Shown here piece by piece: positions 52,726 to 61,757 of a stretch of 64,000 nucleotides of DNA. The notes under the pieces were generated by a model, which ran no database searches, was not told the origin of the DNA, and saw only the letters and a program-made list of their open reading frames with translations. Position 1 is the stretch's first letter, and each line of letters opens with the position of its first letter. The DNA comes from Falsiroseomonas frigidaquae (GTDB taxonomy: Bacteria; Pseudomonadota; Alphaproteobacteria; Acetobacterales; Acetobacteraceae). The stretch spans positions 124,001-188,000 of the forward strand of contig NZ_JAAVTX010000004.1 of the NCBI RefSeq assembly GCF_012163145.1, in the 5' to 3' direction. Made by a program: the position numbers and the translations under genes.

Positions 52726-53328
52726 ATGCCGGACGGGACCGGACCGCAGGCTGCCGAAATCCGCCGGTCAGGCAATGTCGAGGCGCGCAGCCTGGGCATC
52801 GAGGGACCGCTGCTGGTTTCCGTCCGCCGCTTCGCCGATGCGCGCGGCGCCTTCGTCGAGACCTACTCCCGCCGCGATTTCGCCGCGGTCGGGATCCCGG
52901 ATGAATTCGTGCAGGACAACCAATCCATGTCGGTCGCCATCGGCACGGTGCGCGGCCTGCACTTCCAGCTGCGCCCGCATGCGCAGGGCAAACTGGTCCG
53001 CGTGCTGCGCGGGCGGGTGCTGGATGTGGCGGTGGATCTGCGCGCGGCCTCGCCCAGCTTCGGCCGGCATGTGGCGGTGGAGCTTTCCGCGCTGAACGGC
53101 CAGATGCTGTGGGTGCCGCCCGGCTTCGCGCATGGCTTCGCGACGCGGGAGACGGAGACGGAAGTGGCCTACAAGGTCACCGCCCTGTATGCGCCGGATT
53201 GCGACCGGGCGCTGGCCTGGGACGACGCGGCGCTCGGCATCGACTGGGGCCTGGCGGCGGCGGATGCCACGCTGTCCGACAAGGATCGCCGCGCGCCGCT
53301 GCTCGCCGATCTGGGGCCCGCCTTCTGA
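52726..53328 (+). CDS. rfbC: dTDP-4-dehydrorhamnose 3,5-epimerase
   Basis: A 200-residue cupin-like epimerase of the dTDP-L-rhamnose pathway. Family motifs include FADARGAFVETYSRRDFAA, FVQDNQSMSV, GTVRGLHFQLRPHAQGKLVRVLRGRVLDVAVDLR and MLWVPPGFAHGFAT; the His of RGLHFQ is the catalytic base and the Tyr of VAYKVTALYAP a conserved acid. It acts before RfbD. An AT-rich 187-base leader upstream probably holds the promoter of the rfbCDA operon. It overlaps rfbD by one base (TGATG). Confidence 0.95.
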   Translation: MPDGTGPQAAEIRRSGNVEARSLGIEGPLLVSVRRFADARGAFVETYSRRDFAAVGIPDEFVQDNQSMSVAIGTVRGLHFQLRPHAQGKLVRVLRGRVLDVAVDLRAASPSFGRHVAVELSALNGQMLWVPPGFAHGFATRETETEVAYKVTALYAPDCDRALAWDDAALGIDWGLAAADATLSDKDRRAPLLADLGPAF

Positions 53329-54254
53329 TGCGCGTGCTGGTCGCGGGCCGCGAGGGCCAGGTGGCGCGCGCCCTGGTGGCACGCCTGGCGGACCATCAGG
53401 TGGTGGCGCTGGAGCCGCCGGAGTTGGACCTCACCGACGATGCCTCCGTCGCCGCCGCCATGGCGCGGGCGCGGCCCGACCTGGTGGTGAACGCCGCCGC
53501 CTATACCGCCGTGGACAAGGCCGAGGACCAGGAGGCGCTGGCCTTCGCGGTGAATTGCGACGGCGCCGCCCGGCTGGCCGCCGCCGCCGCCGATGCCGGC
53601 GCCCCCTTCGTGCATTTCTCCACCGACTACGTCTTTGACGGGCTGAAGGGCGCGCCCTACCTCGAAAGCGACGCACCCTCCCCGCTCGGCGTCTATGGCC
53701 GCAGCAAGGAAGCCGGCGAACGCGCGGTGCTGGCGGCCAATCCGCGCAGCGTGGTGCTGCGCACCGCCTGGGTGTGCAGTCCGGACGGCGCCAATTTCGT
53801 CAAGACCATGCTGCGCCTGGCGGCGGAGCGCGAGGAACTGCGCGTGGTCGCCGACCAGCATGGCGCACCGACCTTCGCCGCCGACCTGGCCGATGCGGTG
53901 GCCGTGATGGCGCCACGCCTGCTGGCGGCCGCGGCGGAGGATGCGGCCTTCGGCCTGTTCCACCTGACCGGCAGCCCGCACACCACCTGGCACGGCTTCA
54001 CCGCCGAGATCCTGGCGCAGGCGGCAACGCGCGGACACCGGCAGCCACGGCTCCAGGCCATCACCACCTCCGAATTCCCGACGCGCGCGGTGCGCCCGGT
54101 GGATGGAAGGCTGGATTGCAGCAGGATCGGGCAGGTGCACGGCATCACGCCCGCGGATTGGCGCCAGTCCCTGGCGCGGTGCCTTGATACGCTTGTGGCC
54201 AATACGCCGACCCGAGATACGCCGACCGGGCCGGCAAAGGAGAATTCGGTATGA
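53328..54254 (+). CDS. rfbD: dTDP-4-dehydrorhamnose reductase
   Basis: A 308-residue short-chain-dehydrogenase-type reductase making dTDP-L-rhamnose with NAD(P)H. The nucleotide motif is MRVLVAGREGQVARALV, catalytic Tyr/Lys is in PLGVYGRSKEAGERAVL, and STDYVFDGLKGAPYLESD and RTAWVCSPDGANFVKTMLRL are family signatures. It starts inside the rfbC stop and overlaps rfbA by 4 bases, so the three are one translationally coupled unit. Confidence 0.95.
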   Translation: MRVLVAGREGQVARALVARLADHQVVALEPPELDLTDDASVAAAMARARPDLVVNAAAYTAVDKAEDQEALAFAVNCDGAARLAAAAADAGAPFVHFSTDYVFDGLKGAPYLESDAPSPLGVYGRSKEAGERAVLAANPRSVVLRTAWVCSPDGANFVKTMLRLAAEREELRVVADQHGAPTFAADLADAVAVMAPRLLAAAAEDAAFGLFHLTGSPHTTWHGFTAEILAQAATRGHRQPRLQAITTSEFPTRAVRPVDGRLDCSRIGQVHGITPADWRQSLARCLDTLVANTPTRDTPTGPAKENSV

Positions 54255-55132
54255 AGGGCATCGTCCTTGCTGGCGGATCGGGCACCCGCCTGCATCCGGC
54301 GACACTCGCCGTCTCGAAGCAGCTGCTGCCGGTCTTCGACAAGCCGATGGTCTACTACCCGCTCTCGGTCCTGATGCTGGCCGGCATCCGGGAGATCATG
54401 ATCATCTCCACCCCGCACGACCTGCCGCTGTTCAAGCGCCTGCTCGGCGACGGCACGCGCTGGGGCCTGAAGCTGGCTTATGCCGAGCAGGACAAGCCGC
54501 GCGGCATCGCCCACGCCTTCGTCCTGGCCGAGGAATTCCTCGCCGGCGAACCCAGCGCCCTGGTGCTCGGCGACAACCTGTTCCACGGCCACGACCTGGA
54601 AGCACGGCTGACCCAGGCGAAGGAGAATGCGGCGCAGCAGGGTGCCACCGTCTTCGCCTACCGCGTCGCCGACCCGCACCGCTACGGCGTGGTGGAGTTC
54701 GACGGCGAGAGCCGCGCGCTGACCATCGAGGAAAAGCCCACCTTGCCGCGCTCGGACTGGGCCGTGACGGGGCTGTATTTCTACGATGGCCGCGCCGCCG
54801 CCATCGCCAAGGCGCTCGCCCCCTCGCCGCGCGGGGAGCTGGAGATCACGGATCTCAACCGCGTCTACCTGGACGAGGGCACGCTGCGCGTGGTCCGGCT
54901 TGGCCGCGGCTATGCCTGGCTCGACACCGGCACGCATGACAGCCTGCTGGAAGCCGGCGAATTCGTCCGCGCGATCGAGAAGCGCACCGGGCAGAAGGTG
55001 GCGGCGCCCGAGGAAGTGGCCTGGCGCATGGGCTTCATTGATGGCGACGCGCTGCGCGCTTTGGCTGCGCCGCTGCGCAACAGCGGCTACGGCGCCTATC
55101 TCGAAACGCTGCTGGCGCGCGACGACGCGTGA
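54251..55132 (+). CDS. rfbA: Glucose-1-phosphate thymidylyltransferase
   Basis: A 293-residue nucleotidyltransferase forming dTDP-glucose from glucose 1-phosphate and dTTP, the first step of the rhamnose pathway. The signature MKGIVLAGGSGTRLHPATLAVSKQLLPVFDKPMVYYPLS and the metal-binding VLGDNLFHGHD are intact, as are EKPTLPRSDWAVTGLYFYD and GYAWLDTGTHDSLLEA. rfbB, the dehydratase of step two, is not in this window and must be encoded elsewhere. Its stop overlaps the next gene's ATG by one base. Confidence 0.96.
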   Translation: MKGIVLAGGSGTRLHPATLAVSKQLLPVFDKPMVYYPLSVLMLAGIREIMIISTPHDLPLFKRLLGDGTRWGLKLAYAEQDKPRGIAHAFVLAEEFLAGEPSALVLGDNLFHGHDLEARLTQAKENAAQQGATVFAYRVADPHRYGVVEFDGESRALTIEEKPTLPRSDWAVTGLYFYDGRAAAIAKALAPSPRGELEITDLNRVYLDEGTLRVVRLGRGYAWLDTGTHDSLLEAGEFVRAIEKRTGQKVAAPEEVAWRMGFIDGDALRALAAPLRNSGYGAYLETLLARDDA

Positions 55133-58100
55133 TGGAACAGGGAGGGCAGGACCGGGCGCCGGAGGATCGGCAGGCGATCGCCGAGGGCGGCGTCTTCGAT
55201 GCCGCCTGGTACCTCGCCCACAACGCCGATGTGGCGCATGGCGGCGAAGACCCGCTCGGCCACTTCCTCGAACGCGGCTGGGCCCAGGGCCGCGCGCCCT
55301 GCTTCTACCTCGACCCGATCTGGTACCTCGCCAACCATGCGGATGTGCGGGAGGCCGGCATCGACCCGGTGCTGCACTTCATCCGCCACGGCGATGCCGA
55401 AGGCCGCGCGCCCGGCCCGCATTTCGACACCGCCTGGTATCGCGCACGGCACGGCCTGGCGCCGGAGGATGGCGCGCTGGCGCATTTCCTGCGGCACCGG
55501 GACTACGGCGCCAGCCCGATTCCCGAATTCGATGCCGAATTCTACCTCTCGACCTATCGCGACGTGGCCCGCGCCGGCGCCGACCCCTTCCAGCACTACG
55601 TCACGCTCGGCTGGCAGGAGGATCGCGAGCCGGGGCCGGAATTCGACACGCGCTACTATGTGCAGCGCCACATGGGCGGCCGCATCACGGAGCCGCCGCT
55701 GCTGCACTGGCTGCGCCACCGGCTGGAGCCCGGCGTGCATCCGCGCATGCCGCAGGAAACGCCGACCATCCCGCGGGAAGTCCGCCGCAATACCCGCCCG
55801 GCGGAGGAGTTCGAGGAGGTTCAGCCGCTGCCCGACGGCGCCCGCCTGCGCGCCAGGGTGCTGGCCTACTACCTGCCGCAGTTCCATGCGATCGCGGAGA
55901 ATGACGCCTGGTGGGGCCGCGGCTTCACCGAATGGACCAACCTGCCGCGCGCCCTGCCGCGCTTCGCCGGCCACTACCAGCCCCGCGTGCCGCGCGACCT
56001 CGGCCCCTATGCGCTGACCGACATGGAGGTGATGCGCCGGCAGATCGAGATGGCCAAGCGCGGCGGCGTGCATGGCTGGATCTTCTACTGGTACAGCTTC
56101 AACGGGCACCGCCTGCTGGAAAAGCCGGTGGACGCCTTCCTCGCCGATCGCAGCCTGGACATGCCCTTCGCCCTGATGTGGGCAAATGAGAACTGGACCC
56201 GCCGCTGGGACGGTGCCGAGCACGACATCCTGATGGGCCAGGACTACCGCGCCGAGGATGAGCCGGAGCTGGTGGCGACGCTGGCGCGCCATTTCGCAGA
56301 CCCGCGCTACATCCGCGTGCAGGGCCGCCCGGTGCTGATGGTCTACCGCGCCGGCCTGATCCCGGAGCCGGAGGAAACCATCGCCGGCTGGCGCAAGCGG
56401 TTCCAGGATGCGCATGGCGAGGACCCGGTCTTCGTCATGACCCAGTCCTTCGACGACATCGACCCGACCGAATTCGGCTTCGATGGCGCCATCGAATTCC
56501 CGCCGCACAAGCTGGCGAAACGCTGCACGCCGATCAGCGCGCATCTCGACTACCTGGACCCCGATTTCACCGGCACCGTCTTCGCCTATGAGGACGTGGT
56601 CCGCGCCTCGCTCGACGAGAAGACGCCGGACTACCCGCTGATCAAATGCGCCGTGCCGGGCTGGGACAACGACCCGCGCAAGCAGGGCCAGAACACCGTC
56701 ATCATCCACGGCGCCAAGCCCGCCACGTACCAGGCCTGGCTGGCGGAGCTGGTGGAGCGTGCCGTCCATGTGCCGTTCTTCGGCGAGCCGCTGGTCTGCG
56801 TGAATGCCTGGAACGAATGGTGCGAGGGCGCCTATCTCGAACCTGACCTGCATTACGGCGGCGCCTTCCTGAACGCCACCGCGCGCGCCGTGGTCGGTAC
56901 GCCGGCCACGGAAGCGCCCGGCCTGCTGGTGGTGGCCGCCGATGCGGCGGAGACGGAGGCATCGCGCCGGCTGATCGACGCCGCAGCCGCGCTGCGCCGT
57001 GCCAGTGGCCTGCGCCTGGAGGTGCTGCTGCTGGCCGGCGGCGCGCTGGAGGAGGATTACCGCCGGCTCGGCCCGCTGACGGTGGCCATCGGCCTGGAAC
57101 AGGCCGAGGCGGCACTGACCGCCGCCGCGACGGAAGGCCTGCGCCACGCGCTGATGACCAGCGCCGCCGCCGCCCGGCTGGCAGCGCTGGCCGAAGCCCG
57201 CGGCATCGCCACCACCATCCTGCTGCAGGAGATGCCGGGCGAATTGCGCGCGCTCGGCCTGCTGAGCGGGGTTCGCGGGGCACTGCGCCATGCCGCGGCG
57301 ACGCTGCTGCCGGCGGAGTCCGTGCGGAACGCGCTGCTGCCGGAACTGCCGGGCCTGGCCAAGCTGCGCCAGCACCTGCTGGAGCCGGGCCTGCCCTTCC
57401 CGGCCAGCCTCGACCTCGCCGCCTGCCGCGCGGCGCGGGATGAGATGGGCCTGACGGCGACGGGCCGCCTGATGGTCGGCGCCGGGCCGGGCGACCTGCG
57501 CCATGGCATCGACCTGTTCCTGCAGCTGTTCCGCCGCCTGCGAGCGCAGATCCCCGGGCTCCAGGCGATCTGGGTCGGCGCGCTGGACCCGTCGCTGCGG
57601 ATCTGGCTGGGGCCGGAACTGGCCGCGGCGCGGCAGGATGGGCTGCGGGTGGTGGAACACATGGCGGAACCCGGCACGCTGCTGGACGCGGCCGATCTGG
57701 TGGCGCTGACGGCGCGGGAGGCACCCTTGCCGTTGCTGGCGCAGCAGGCGCTGGTGGCGGGGCTGCCGCTGGTGGCCTTCGCGGGCGCCGGCGGGGCGGC
57801 GGATCTGGCGCGGGATTACGGCGGTACCGCGGTGCCGCTCGGCGATGTCGAGGCGATGGCCCTGGCGACGGCCAAGCTGCTCGGTGCGCCGCTGGCCGAT
57901 GCAGCCCGCGCCACGCGGAGCGCCGCGGCGCGCGGCCGCTTCGATTTCGGCCGCTACGCCACGGCGCTGCGCAGCGCCCTGCTGCCGGAGCTGCCGGACC
58001 TGGCCGTGGTGGTGCCCGGGCAGGGCCGTGGCTTCATGCTCGCCAGCCGGCTCGACGCGGTCTTCCGGCAGGATCTGCCGGTGCGGGAGGTGGTGCTGCT

Positions 58101-58593
58101 GGACGAGGCCGCCGATCCGCGCGTGGCCGAGGGGGCGGCGCTGGCCGCCGCCCGCTGGCAACGGGATCTCCGCATCGTCGTCGCGCCCCTGCCGGCGACG
58201 ACCATGGAGCAGCGCTGGAGCGCGATCGCCGCCGCCGCACTGTCGACAACGCAGGCCGAGTTCCTGTGGCTGTGCGATCCGGACCTGGCACCTGGCGGCA
58301 GCTTCCTGCGCCGCGCCGTGGCCGCGCTGCAGGCGGCACCGGAGGCGCCCTTCGCGGTAGCCTCGGGCCGCATGACGCCGGGCGCGGCGGTGTGGCGCCG
58401 CAGCGCGCTGCAGGCCGCGCGGCTGATGTACCAGGGCAGCCCGGTGGCGGCGCTGGCGGACCCGGCCGGCCTGACCCTGCAGGGGATCGCCTTCCAGGAT
58501 CTCGCTCCTGCGCCGCATCATGCCGAAGCCGGACTCGCCCGCGGCAGTGCCCGTCGGCGGAAGCTGACGCCGACGCCGCAAGACGCCTCATAA
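55132..58593 (+). CDS. Multidomain glycosyltransferase with WbsX (GH99-like) domain
   Basis: An 1153-residue protein. Residues about 22-205 hold five units of a repeat shaped like FDxxWYLxxNxDVxxxGxDPLxHFLxxGxxxGRxP, often seen before glycosyltransferase domains. Residues about 240-585 are a WbsX/GH99-like domain (VLAYYLPQFHAIAENDAWWGRGFTEWTN, MWANENWTRRWDG, VNAWNEWCEGAYLEPD). Residues about 590-950 resemble a degenerate GT-B fold (RLMVGAGPGDLRHGIDLFLQLFRRL). The last 200 residues look GT-A-like (LPDLAVVVPGQGRGF, EFLWLCDPDLAPGGSFLRRA). It probably builds O-antigen or exopolysaccharide with rhamnose made by rfbCDA. It begins one base inside the rfbA stop. Confidence 0.88.
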   Translation: MEQGGQDRAPEDRQAIAEGGVFDAAWYLAHNADVAHGGEDPLGHFLERGWAQGRAPCFYLDPIWYLANHADVREAGIDPVLHFIRHGDAEGRAPGPHFDTAWYRARHGLAPEDGALAHFLRHRDYGASPIPEFDAEFYLSTYRDVARAGADPFQHYVTLGWQEDREPGPEFDTRYYVQRHMGGRITEPPLLHWLRHRLEPGVHPRMPQETPTIPREVRRNTRPAEEFEEVQPLPDGARLRARVLAYYLPQFHAIAENDAWWGRGFTEWTNLPRALPRFAGHYQPRVPRDLGPYALTDMEVMRRQIEMAKRGGVHGWIFYWYSFNGHRLLEKPVDAFLADRSLDMPFALMWANENWTRRWDGAEHDILMGQDYRAEDEPELVATLARHFADPRYIRVQGRPVLMVYRAGLIPEPEETIAGWRKRFQDAHGEDPVFVMTQSFDDIDPTEFGFDGAIEFPPHKLAKRCTPISAHLDYLDPDFTGTVFAYEDVVRASLDEKTPDYPLIKCAVPGWDNDPRKQGQNTVIIHGAKPATYQAWLAELVERAVHVPFFGEPLVCVNAWNEWCEGAYLEPDLHYGGAFLNATARAVVGTPATEAPGLLVVAADAAETEASRRLIDAAAALRRASGLRLEVLLLAGGALEEDYRRLGPLTVAIGLEQAEAALTAAATEGLRHALMTSAAAARLAALAEARGIATTILLQEMPGELRALGLLSGVRGALRHAAATLLPAESVRNALLPELPGLAKLRQHLLEPGLPFPASLDLAACRAARDEMGLTATGRLMVGAGPGDLRHGIDLFLQLFRRLRAQIPGLQAIWVGALDPSLRIWLGPELAAARQDGLRVVEHMAEPGTLLDAADLVALTAREAPLPLLAQQALVAGLPLVAFAGAGGAADLARDYGGTAVPLGDVEAMALATAKLLGAPLADAARATRSAAARGRFDFGRYATALRSALLPELPDLAVVVPGQGRGFMLASRLDAVFRQDLPVREVVLLDEAADPRVAEGAALAAARWQRDLRIVVAPLPATTMEQRWSAIAAAALSTTQAEFLWLCDPDLAPGGSFLRRAVAALQAAPEAPFAVASGRMTPGAAVWRRSALQAARLMYQGSPVAALADPAGLTLQGIAFQDLAPAPHHAEAGLARGSARRRKLTPTPQDAS

Positions 58594-58964
58594 GGCGCAA
58601 AGCATCCCATCGCCTGGCACCACCCGGCCTCGACGCACGCCTTGTGAGGCTCGTCCCATGCGCCGGATTTTGATGATCTCTGGTTGATTGTCGGCTGCAA
58701 CGCCGTCAGCCCAATGCAAGTCCGGATCGGCCAGAGAGGCATTTTCAAGACAATTGAGACGATCTCTCAATTTGGTAATCTTGCGTCCAACCGTCCCAAA
58801 ACCATATATTGCCAGTTGAATCAGTTGCTTACAGCACCTTTCTCGCCTGCTGCGGCGAATTGCTGCGTTGCCAAATCGGTTGACTCGCGATCGGTCTAGT
58901 TCGTAATACCGCGCAGAGATAAACGGGCGCCGTCTCCGGTTCCCTTCCCTCTGCGGAGGTTTCC
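58594..58964. other. AT-rich intergenic control region before the small RTX gene
   Basis: A 371-base gap, visibly poorer in GC than the coding DNA from about 58670 to 58920. It holds a perfect inverted repeat (58752-58772). Near its end is the GCGGAGG ribosome-binding site of the RTX gene. A TTG-started frame of 71 codons (58684-58899) lacks normal codon bias and I do not call it. I saw no clear terminator after the glycosyltransferase and no tRNA or riboswitch fold. Confidence 0.6.
58752..58772. promoter_or_regulatory. Perfect 8-bp inverted repeat, candidate operator
   Basis: Arms AATTGAGA and TCTCAATT with a 5-base spacer form a 21-base dyad in the AT-rich leader, about 190 bases before the RTX start. 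The size and spacing fit the binding site of a dimeric helix-turn-helix regulator. The regulator is not identified. Confidence 0.5.
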
Positions 58965-59504
58965 ATGTCTGGTTTCGCTTCTATCTCCGGCAGCGATGCC
59001 GATGACCTGCTGGTCGCGCCGGCTGGCAACATCGACCACTTGGTGCTGGGACGCGGCGGCGAGGACACCATTTCGGGCCTCGGCGGCGACGACACCCTGC
59101 GCGGTAATGGCGGCGACGACGTGATCTTCGGCGGCCTCGGCTCGGATGTGCTGCGCGGTGGCGCGGGCGACGACTCGCTTGAGGGCGGCGGCGGCAGTGA
59201 CCTGCTCGAGGGCGGTTCCGGCAACGACACGATGGATGGCGGCGTCGGCGCCGACTCCTTCGAATTCGATGACGGCTTCGGCCACGACCTGATCCTCGGC
59301 TTCCAGGTCGGCACTGACACGCTGCAGATCGCCAGCAACATCAACGCCACCGGCGTGACGGATCCGAACGATCTGCTGGCGCTGGTCTCCGACGATGGCT
59401 CGGGCAATGCCGTGATCACGCTGGGCACCGATACCATCACGCTGGATGGCATTACGGTGGCCGACCTGACCGCCAATATCGGCACCATCGTCCAGATCGT
59501 CTGA
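58965..59504 (+). CDS. Small RTX calcium-binding protein
   Basis: A 179-residue secreted protein. After a short N-terminus (MSGFASISGSDADDLLVAPAG), residues about 28-95 hold seven or so RTX nonapeptides (GGEDTISGLGGDDTLRGNGG, GGAGDDSLEGGGGSDLLEGG), and residues about 96-179 are a strand-rich end with FGHDLILGFQVGTDTLQIAS and the final hydrophobic TANIGTIVQIV, a type I secretion-type tail. There is no Sec signal. It sits alone behind an AT-rich control region and before a terminator, inside the glycan cluster, so it may be a surface protein anchored by or modified with the glycan. Confidence 0.88.
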   Translation: MSGFASISGSDADDLLVAPAGNIDHLVLGRGGEDTISGLGGDDTLRGNGGDDVIFGGLGSDVLRGGAGDDSLEGGGGSDLLEGGSGNDTMDGGVGADSFEFDDGFGHDLILGFQVGTDTLQIASNINATGVTDPNDLLALVSDDGSGNAVITLGTDTITLDGITVADLTANIGTIVQIV

Positions 59505-59509
59505 AGGCC

Positions 59510-59531
59510 GGCCGCCCCTGCCGGGGCGGCC
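59510..59531 (+). terminator. Strong GC hairpin after the small RTX gene
   Basis: A perfect 9-bp stem GGCCGCCCC/GGGGCGGCC with a TGCC loop begins 6 bases after the stop codon. There is no T tract. It ends 10 bases before the next gene's ATG, so it may also limit read-through or ribosome access to that gene. Confidence 0.65.
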
Positions 59532-59541
59532 ACAATCCAGC

Positions 59542-61683
59542 ATGCAGGCGGAACGGCGCGAGATGGGGCCAGCCCAAGCTTCCGGCCAGCCGGTCCTTCC
59601 GCCTGCCTGGACTCGTCTCGGCACGGAAATCGCCGCGATCATCCTGCCCGCCGAATCGGCGGGCCAGCGGGACCAGATGCTCCGCCTCGGCGAGGGCCAG
59701 CCCTTCCCGCCGCTTTCCCAGATCCCACTCAACCCGGATGCCACGCTGCTGCTGCTGCGCGCGGCGTCGGACCAGCCATTGTCGCTGCGGGCGGCGGATG
59801 GGTCCTGGCTGCCGCTAGGCGCCCCCGGCCCACTCGCGCTGCTGAGCGCCACGCCACCCGGACCGCGATTCCTCGCACTCCTCGCCAGCAAGGCGGCCGG
59901 TCCCTTGCGGGCCGGGGCTGATGCGGCGCTGGCGCGGGACCTGGCGGCGCTGGCGCAGGACAGCGCCCAGCCGGCACCGGAAACGCTGCGCCCTGTGGTC
60001 GGCCTCGGCCTCGGGCGGCTGTTGTGGCGCCTCGACTCGGGCGGCTGGCTGGTGACGGCGCAGGGCCTGGCACGGGTGGCGGAGCCGGATGGCGGCCTCG
60101 CCCCCCTGCCCCCATCCGCCGGCGGCGCATTGCTGCTGCGGGCGGATGGGCCGCCGCTGCGCCTGCCCACCGGCTATGCGCCGCCGCCCAACCTGGTGGA
60201 ACTGGCCCGGCAATCCGCCACCGCCCCGCGCGCCCTGCTGCGCCAGGCGCTGCTGGCCCTGCGGCGCCACACGGCGGAGCCCTGGTGCCGCGATTCGGTG
60301 CGCGACGCGCAGGTGCTGGCGATGGCGCCCACCCGCTCCGCCGCCGAGCCCTCCAACGCCGTCGCGGCCGCGATCGACCGCGCCATCTCGGACCATGAGG
60401 GCGGCGTCTTCCTTGTCGGCTGGTTGCACGACCCGCTGCGGTTGACCCGTGGCATGACACTGCGCGGCCCCTTCGGCGGTACGCCCCTGCCGGCGGAGTC
60501 GCTGTTCCGCGTCAGCCGGCCGGATGTGGTGAAGCGCTTCGAACAGGCCGCCTTCGGTGCGACGGATCCCCGGCCCGGCTTCGTCGCCCACCTACCCAAT
60601 GCCGGTGCCGGTCCCGTCGCCCAATGGCGGCTGGAACTCGCCCTCGGCTCCGGCGAGGCGATCGAGCTGGTCGCCGGCCCCGCCCTGATCCCCGCCGCCC
60701 AGGCGCGGGAGGCTGTGCTGCGCGGCGTGAACCCGCTGGATGTCGGCCCGGCTCTGCTGGACCGCTGCCTGACCCCGGCGGCGGAGCGCCTGCACCGTGC
60801 CGCGGCGGCGGAACCGCTGGGGACGGAGGTGGTCCGCATCGGCCGGCCGGTGGCCCGGCCCAGCGTCAGCCTGGTGATCCCGCTGTATCGCAACCTGCGC
60901 TTCGTCCGGCACCAGATCGCTGCCTTCGCCCGCGACCCGATGCTGCGCGAGGCCGAGATCATCTATGTGCTGGACAGCCCCGAGCAGCGCGCCGAGGCCG
61001 ACCACCTGCTGCGCGGCATCTGCGGCCTGACGGGCCTGCCGGTGACGCTGGTGCTGCATGGCCGCAACGCCGGCTACGCCACCGCCTGCAACAGCGGCGC
61101 GGCGGAGGCCAGCGCGCCGATGCTGCTGATGCTGAACTCGGACGTGGTGCCGGACCGGCCCGGCTGGCTGGCGCCGATGCTGGCGCGGCTGGAGGCCGAC
61201 CGGCGCCTCGGCTGCGTCGGGCCGAAGCTGATGTTCGACGATGGCTCGCTGCAGCATGCCGGTCTGTACTTCGCCCGCGGCCCCGGCGACGACTGGTACA
61301 ATTGCCACTACTTCAAAGGCTTCCCGCGCCACTACCCCGCCGCATCGCGGGCGCGGGAAGTGCCGGGCGTCACCGGCGCCGCCATGCTGATGCGCCGCAG
61401 CGCCTGGGATGAGGTGGGCGGCTTCTCGGCCGAGTACATCGTCGGCGACTACGAGGACAGCGATCTGTGCCTGCGTCTGCGGCAAGCCGGCTTCGCCATC
61501 CTGTACGAACCGGCGGCGGAGCTGTTCCACTTCGAGCGCCAATCGATCGCCCAGCATGGCGGCTATGCCGGCACCGTCGCCGCCGCCTACAACCGCCGCC
61601 TGCACCACCGCCGCTGGGCGCCCGCCATCGCCACGCTGATGGAGGATTTCCCGCGCATGGGTGAAACCCACGCGGCCGCCTGA
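59542..61683 (+). CDS. Glycosyltransferase family 2 protein with long N-terminal region
   Basis: A 713-residue protein. The first 430 residues are rich in Ala, Leu, Pro and Arg and carry no domain I recognise, though they contain SDHEGGVFLVGWLHDPLRLTRGM, seen in some bacterial glycosyltransferase modules. Residues about 435-680 are a GT2 (GT-A) domain: VSLVIPLYRNLRFVRHQIAAFA, HGRNAGYATACNSGA, the DxD-like metal motif in LMLNSDVVPDR, GVTGAAMLMRRSAWDEVGGF and YIVGDYEDSDLCLRLRQAGF with the catalytic Glu-Asp. There is no Shine-Dalgarno between the preceding hairpin and this ATG; ATG 59563 is an alternative start. Confidence 0.88.
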   Translation: MQAERREMGPAQASGQPVLPPAWTRLGTEIAAIILPAESAGQRDQMLRLGEGQPFPPLSQIPLNPDATLLLLRAASDQPLSLRAADGSWLPLGAPGPLALLSATPPGPRFLALLASKAAGPLRAGADAALARDLAALAQDSAQPAPETLRPVVGLGLGRLLWRLDSGGWLVTAQGLARVAEPDGGLAPLPPSAGGALLLRADGPPLRLPTGYAPPPNLVELARQSATAPRALLRQALLALRRHTAEPWCRDSVRDAQVLAMAPTRSAAEPSNAVAAAIDRAISDHEGGVFLVGWLHDPLRLTRGMTLRGPFGGTPLPAESLFRVSRPDVVKRFEQAAFGATDPRPGFVAHLPNAGAGPVAQWRLELALGSGEAIELVAGPALIPAAQAREAVLRGVNPLDVGPALLDRCLTPAAERLHRAAAAEPLGTEVVRIGRPVARPSVSLVIPLYRNLRFVRHQIAAFARDPMLREAEIIYVLDSPEQRAEADHLLRGICGLTGLPVTLVLHGRNAGYATACNSGAAEASAPMLLMLNSDVVPDRPGWLAPMLARLEADRRLGCVGPKLMFDDGSLQHAGLYFARGPGDDWYNCHYFKGFPRHYPAASRAREVPGVTGAAMLMRRSAWDEVGGFSAEYIVGDYEDSDLCLRLRQAGFAILYEPAAELFHFERQSIAQHGGYAGTVAAAYNRRLHHRRWAPAIATLMEDFPRMGETHAAA

Positions 61684-61757
61684 AGATCGCGAACTCCTTG
61701 AAACGCCGGGAATCGGTTATTTCGCCGCAACCCGCTTTACTTTAGCTTTGTGGAGCC

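Noticed and set aside
58684-58899. 71-codon frame in the AT-rich gap
   Set aside because: TTG start without a ribosome-binding site, codon use unlike neighbours, and it overlaps the inverted repeat.
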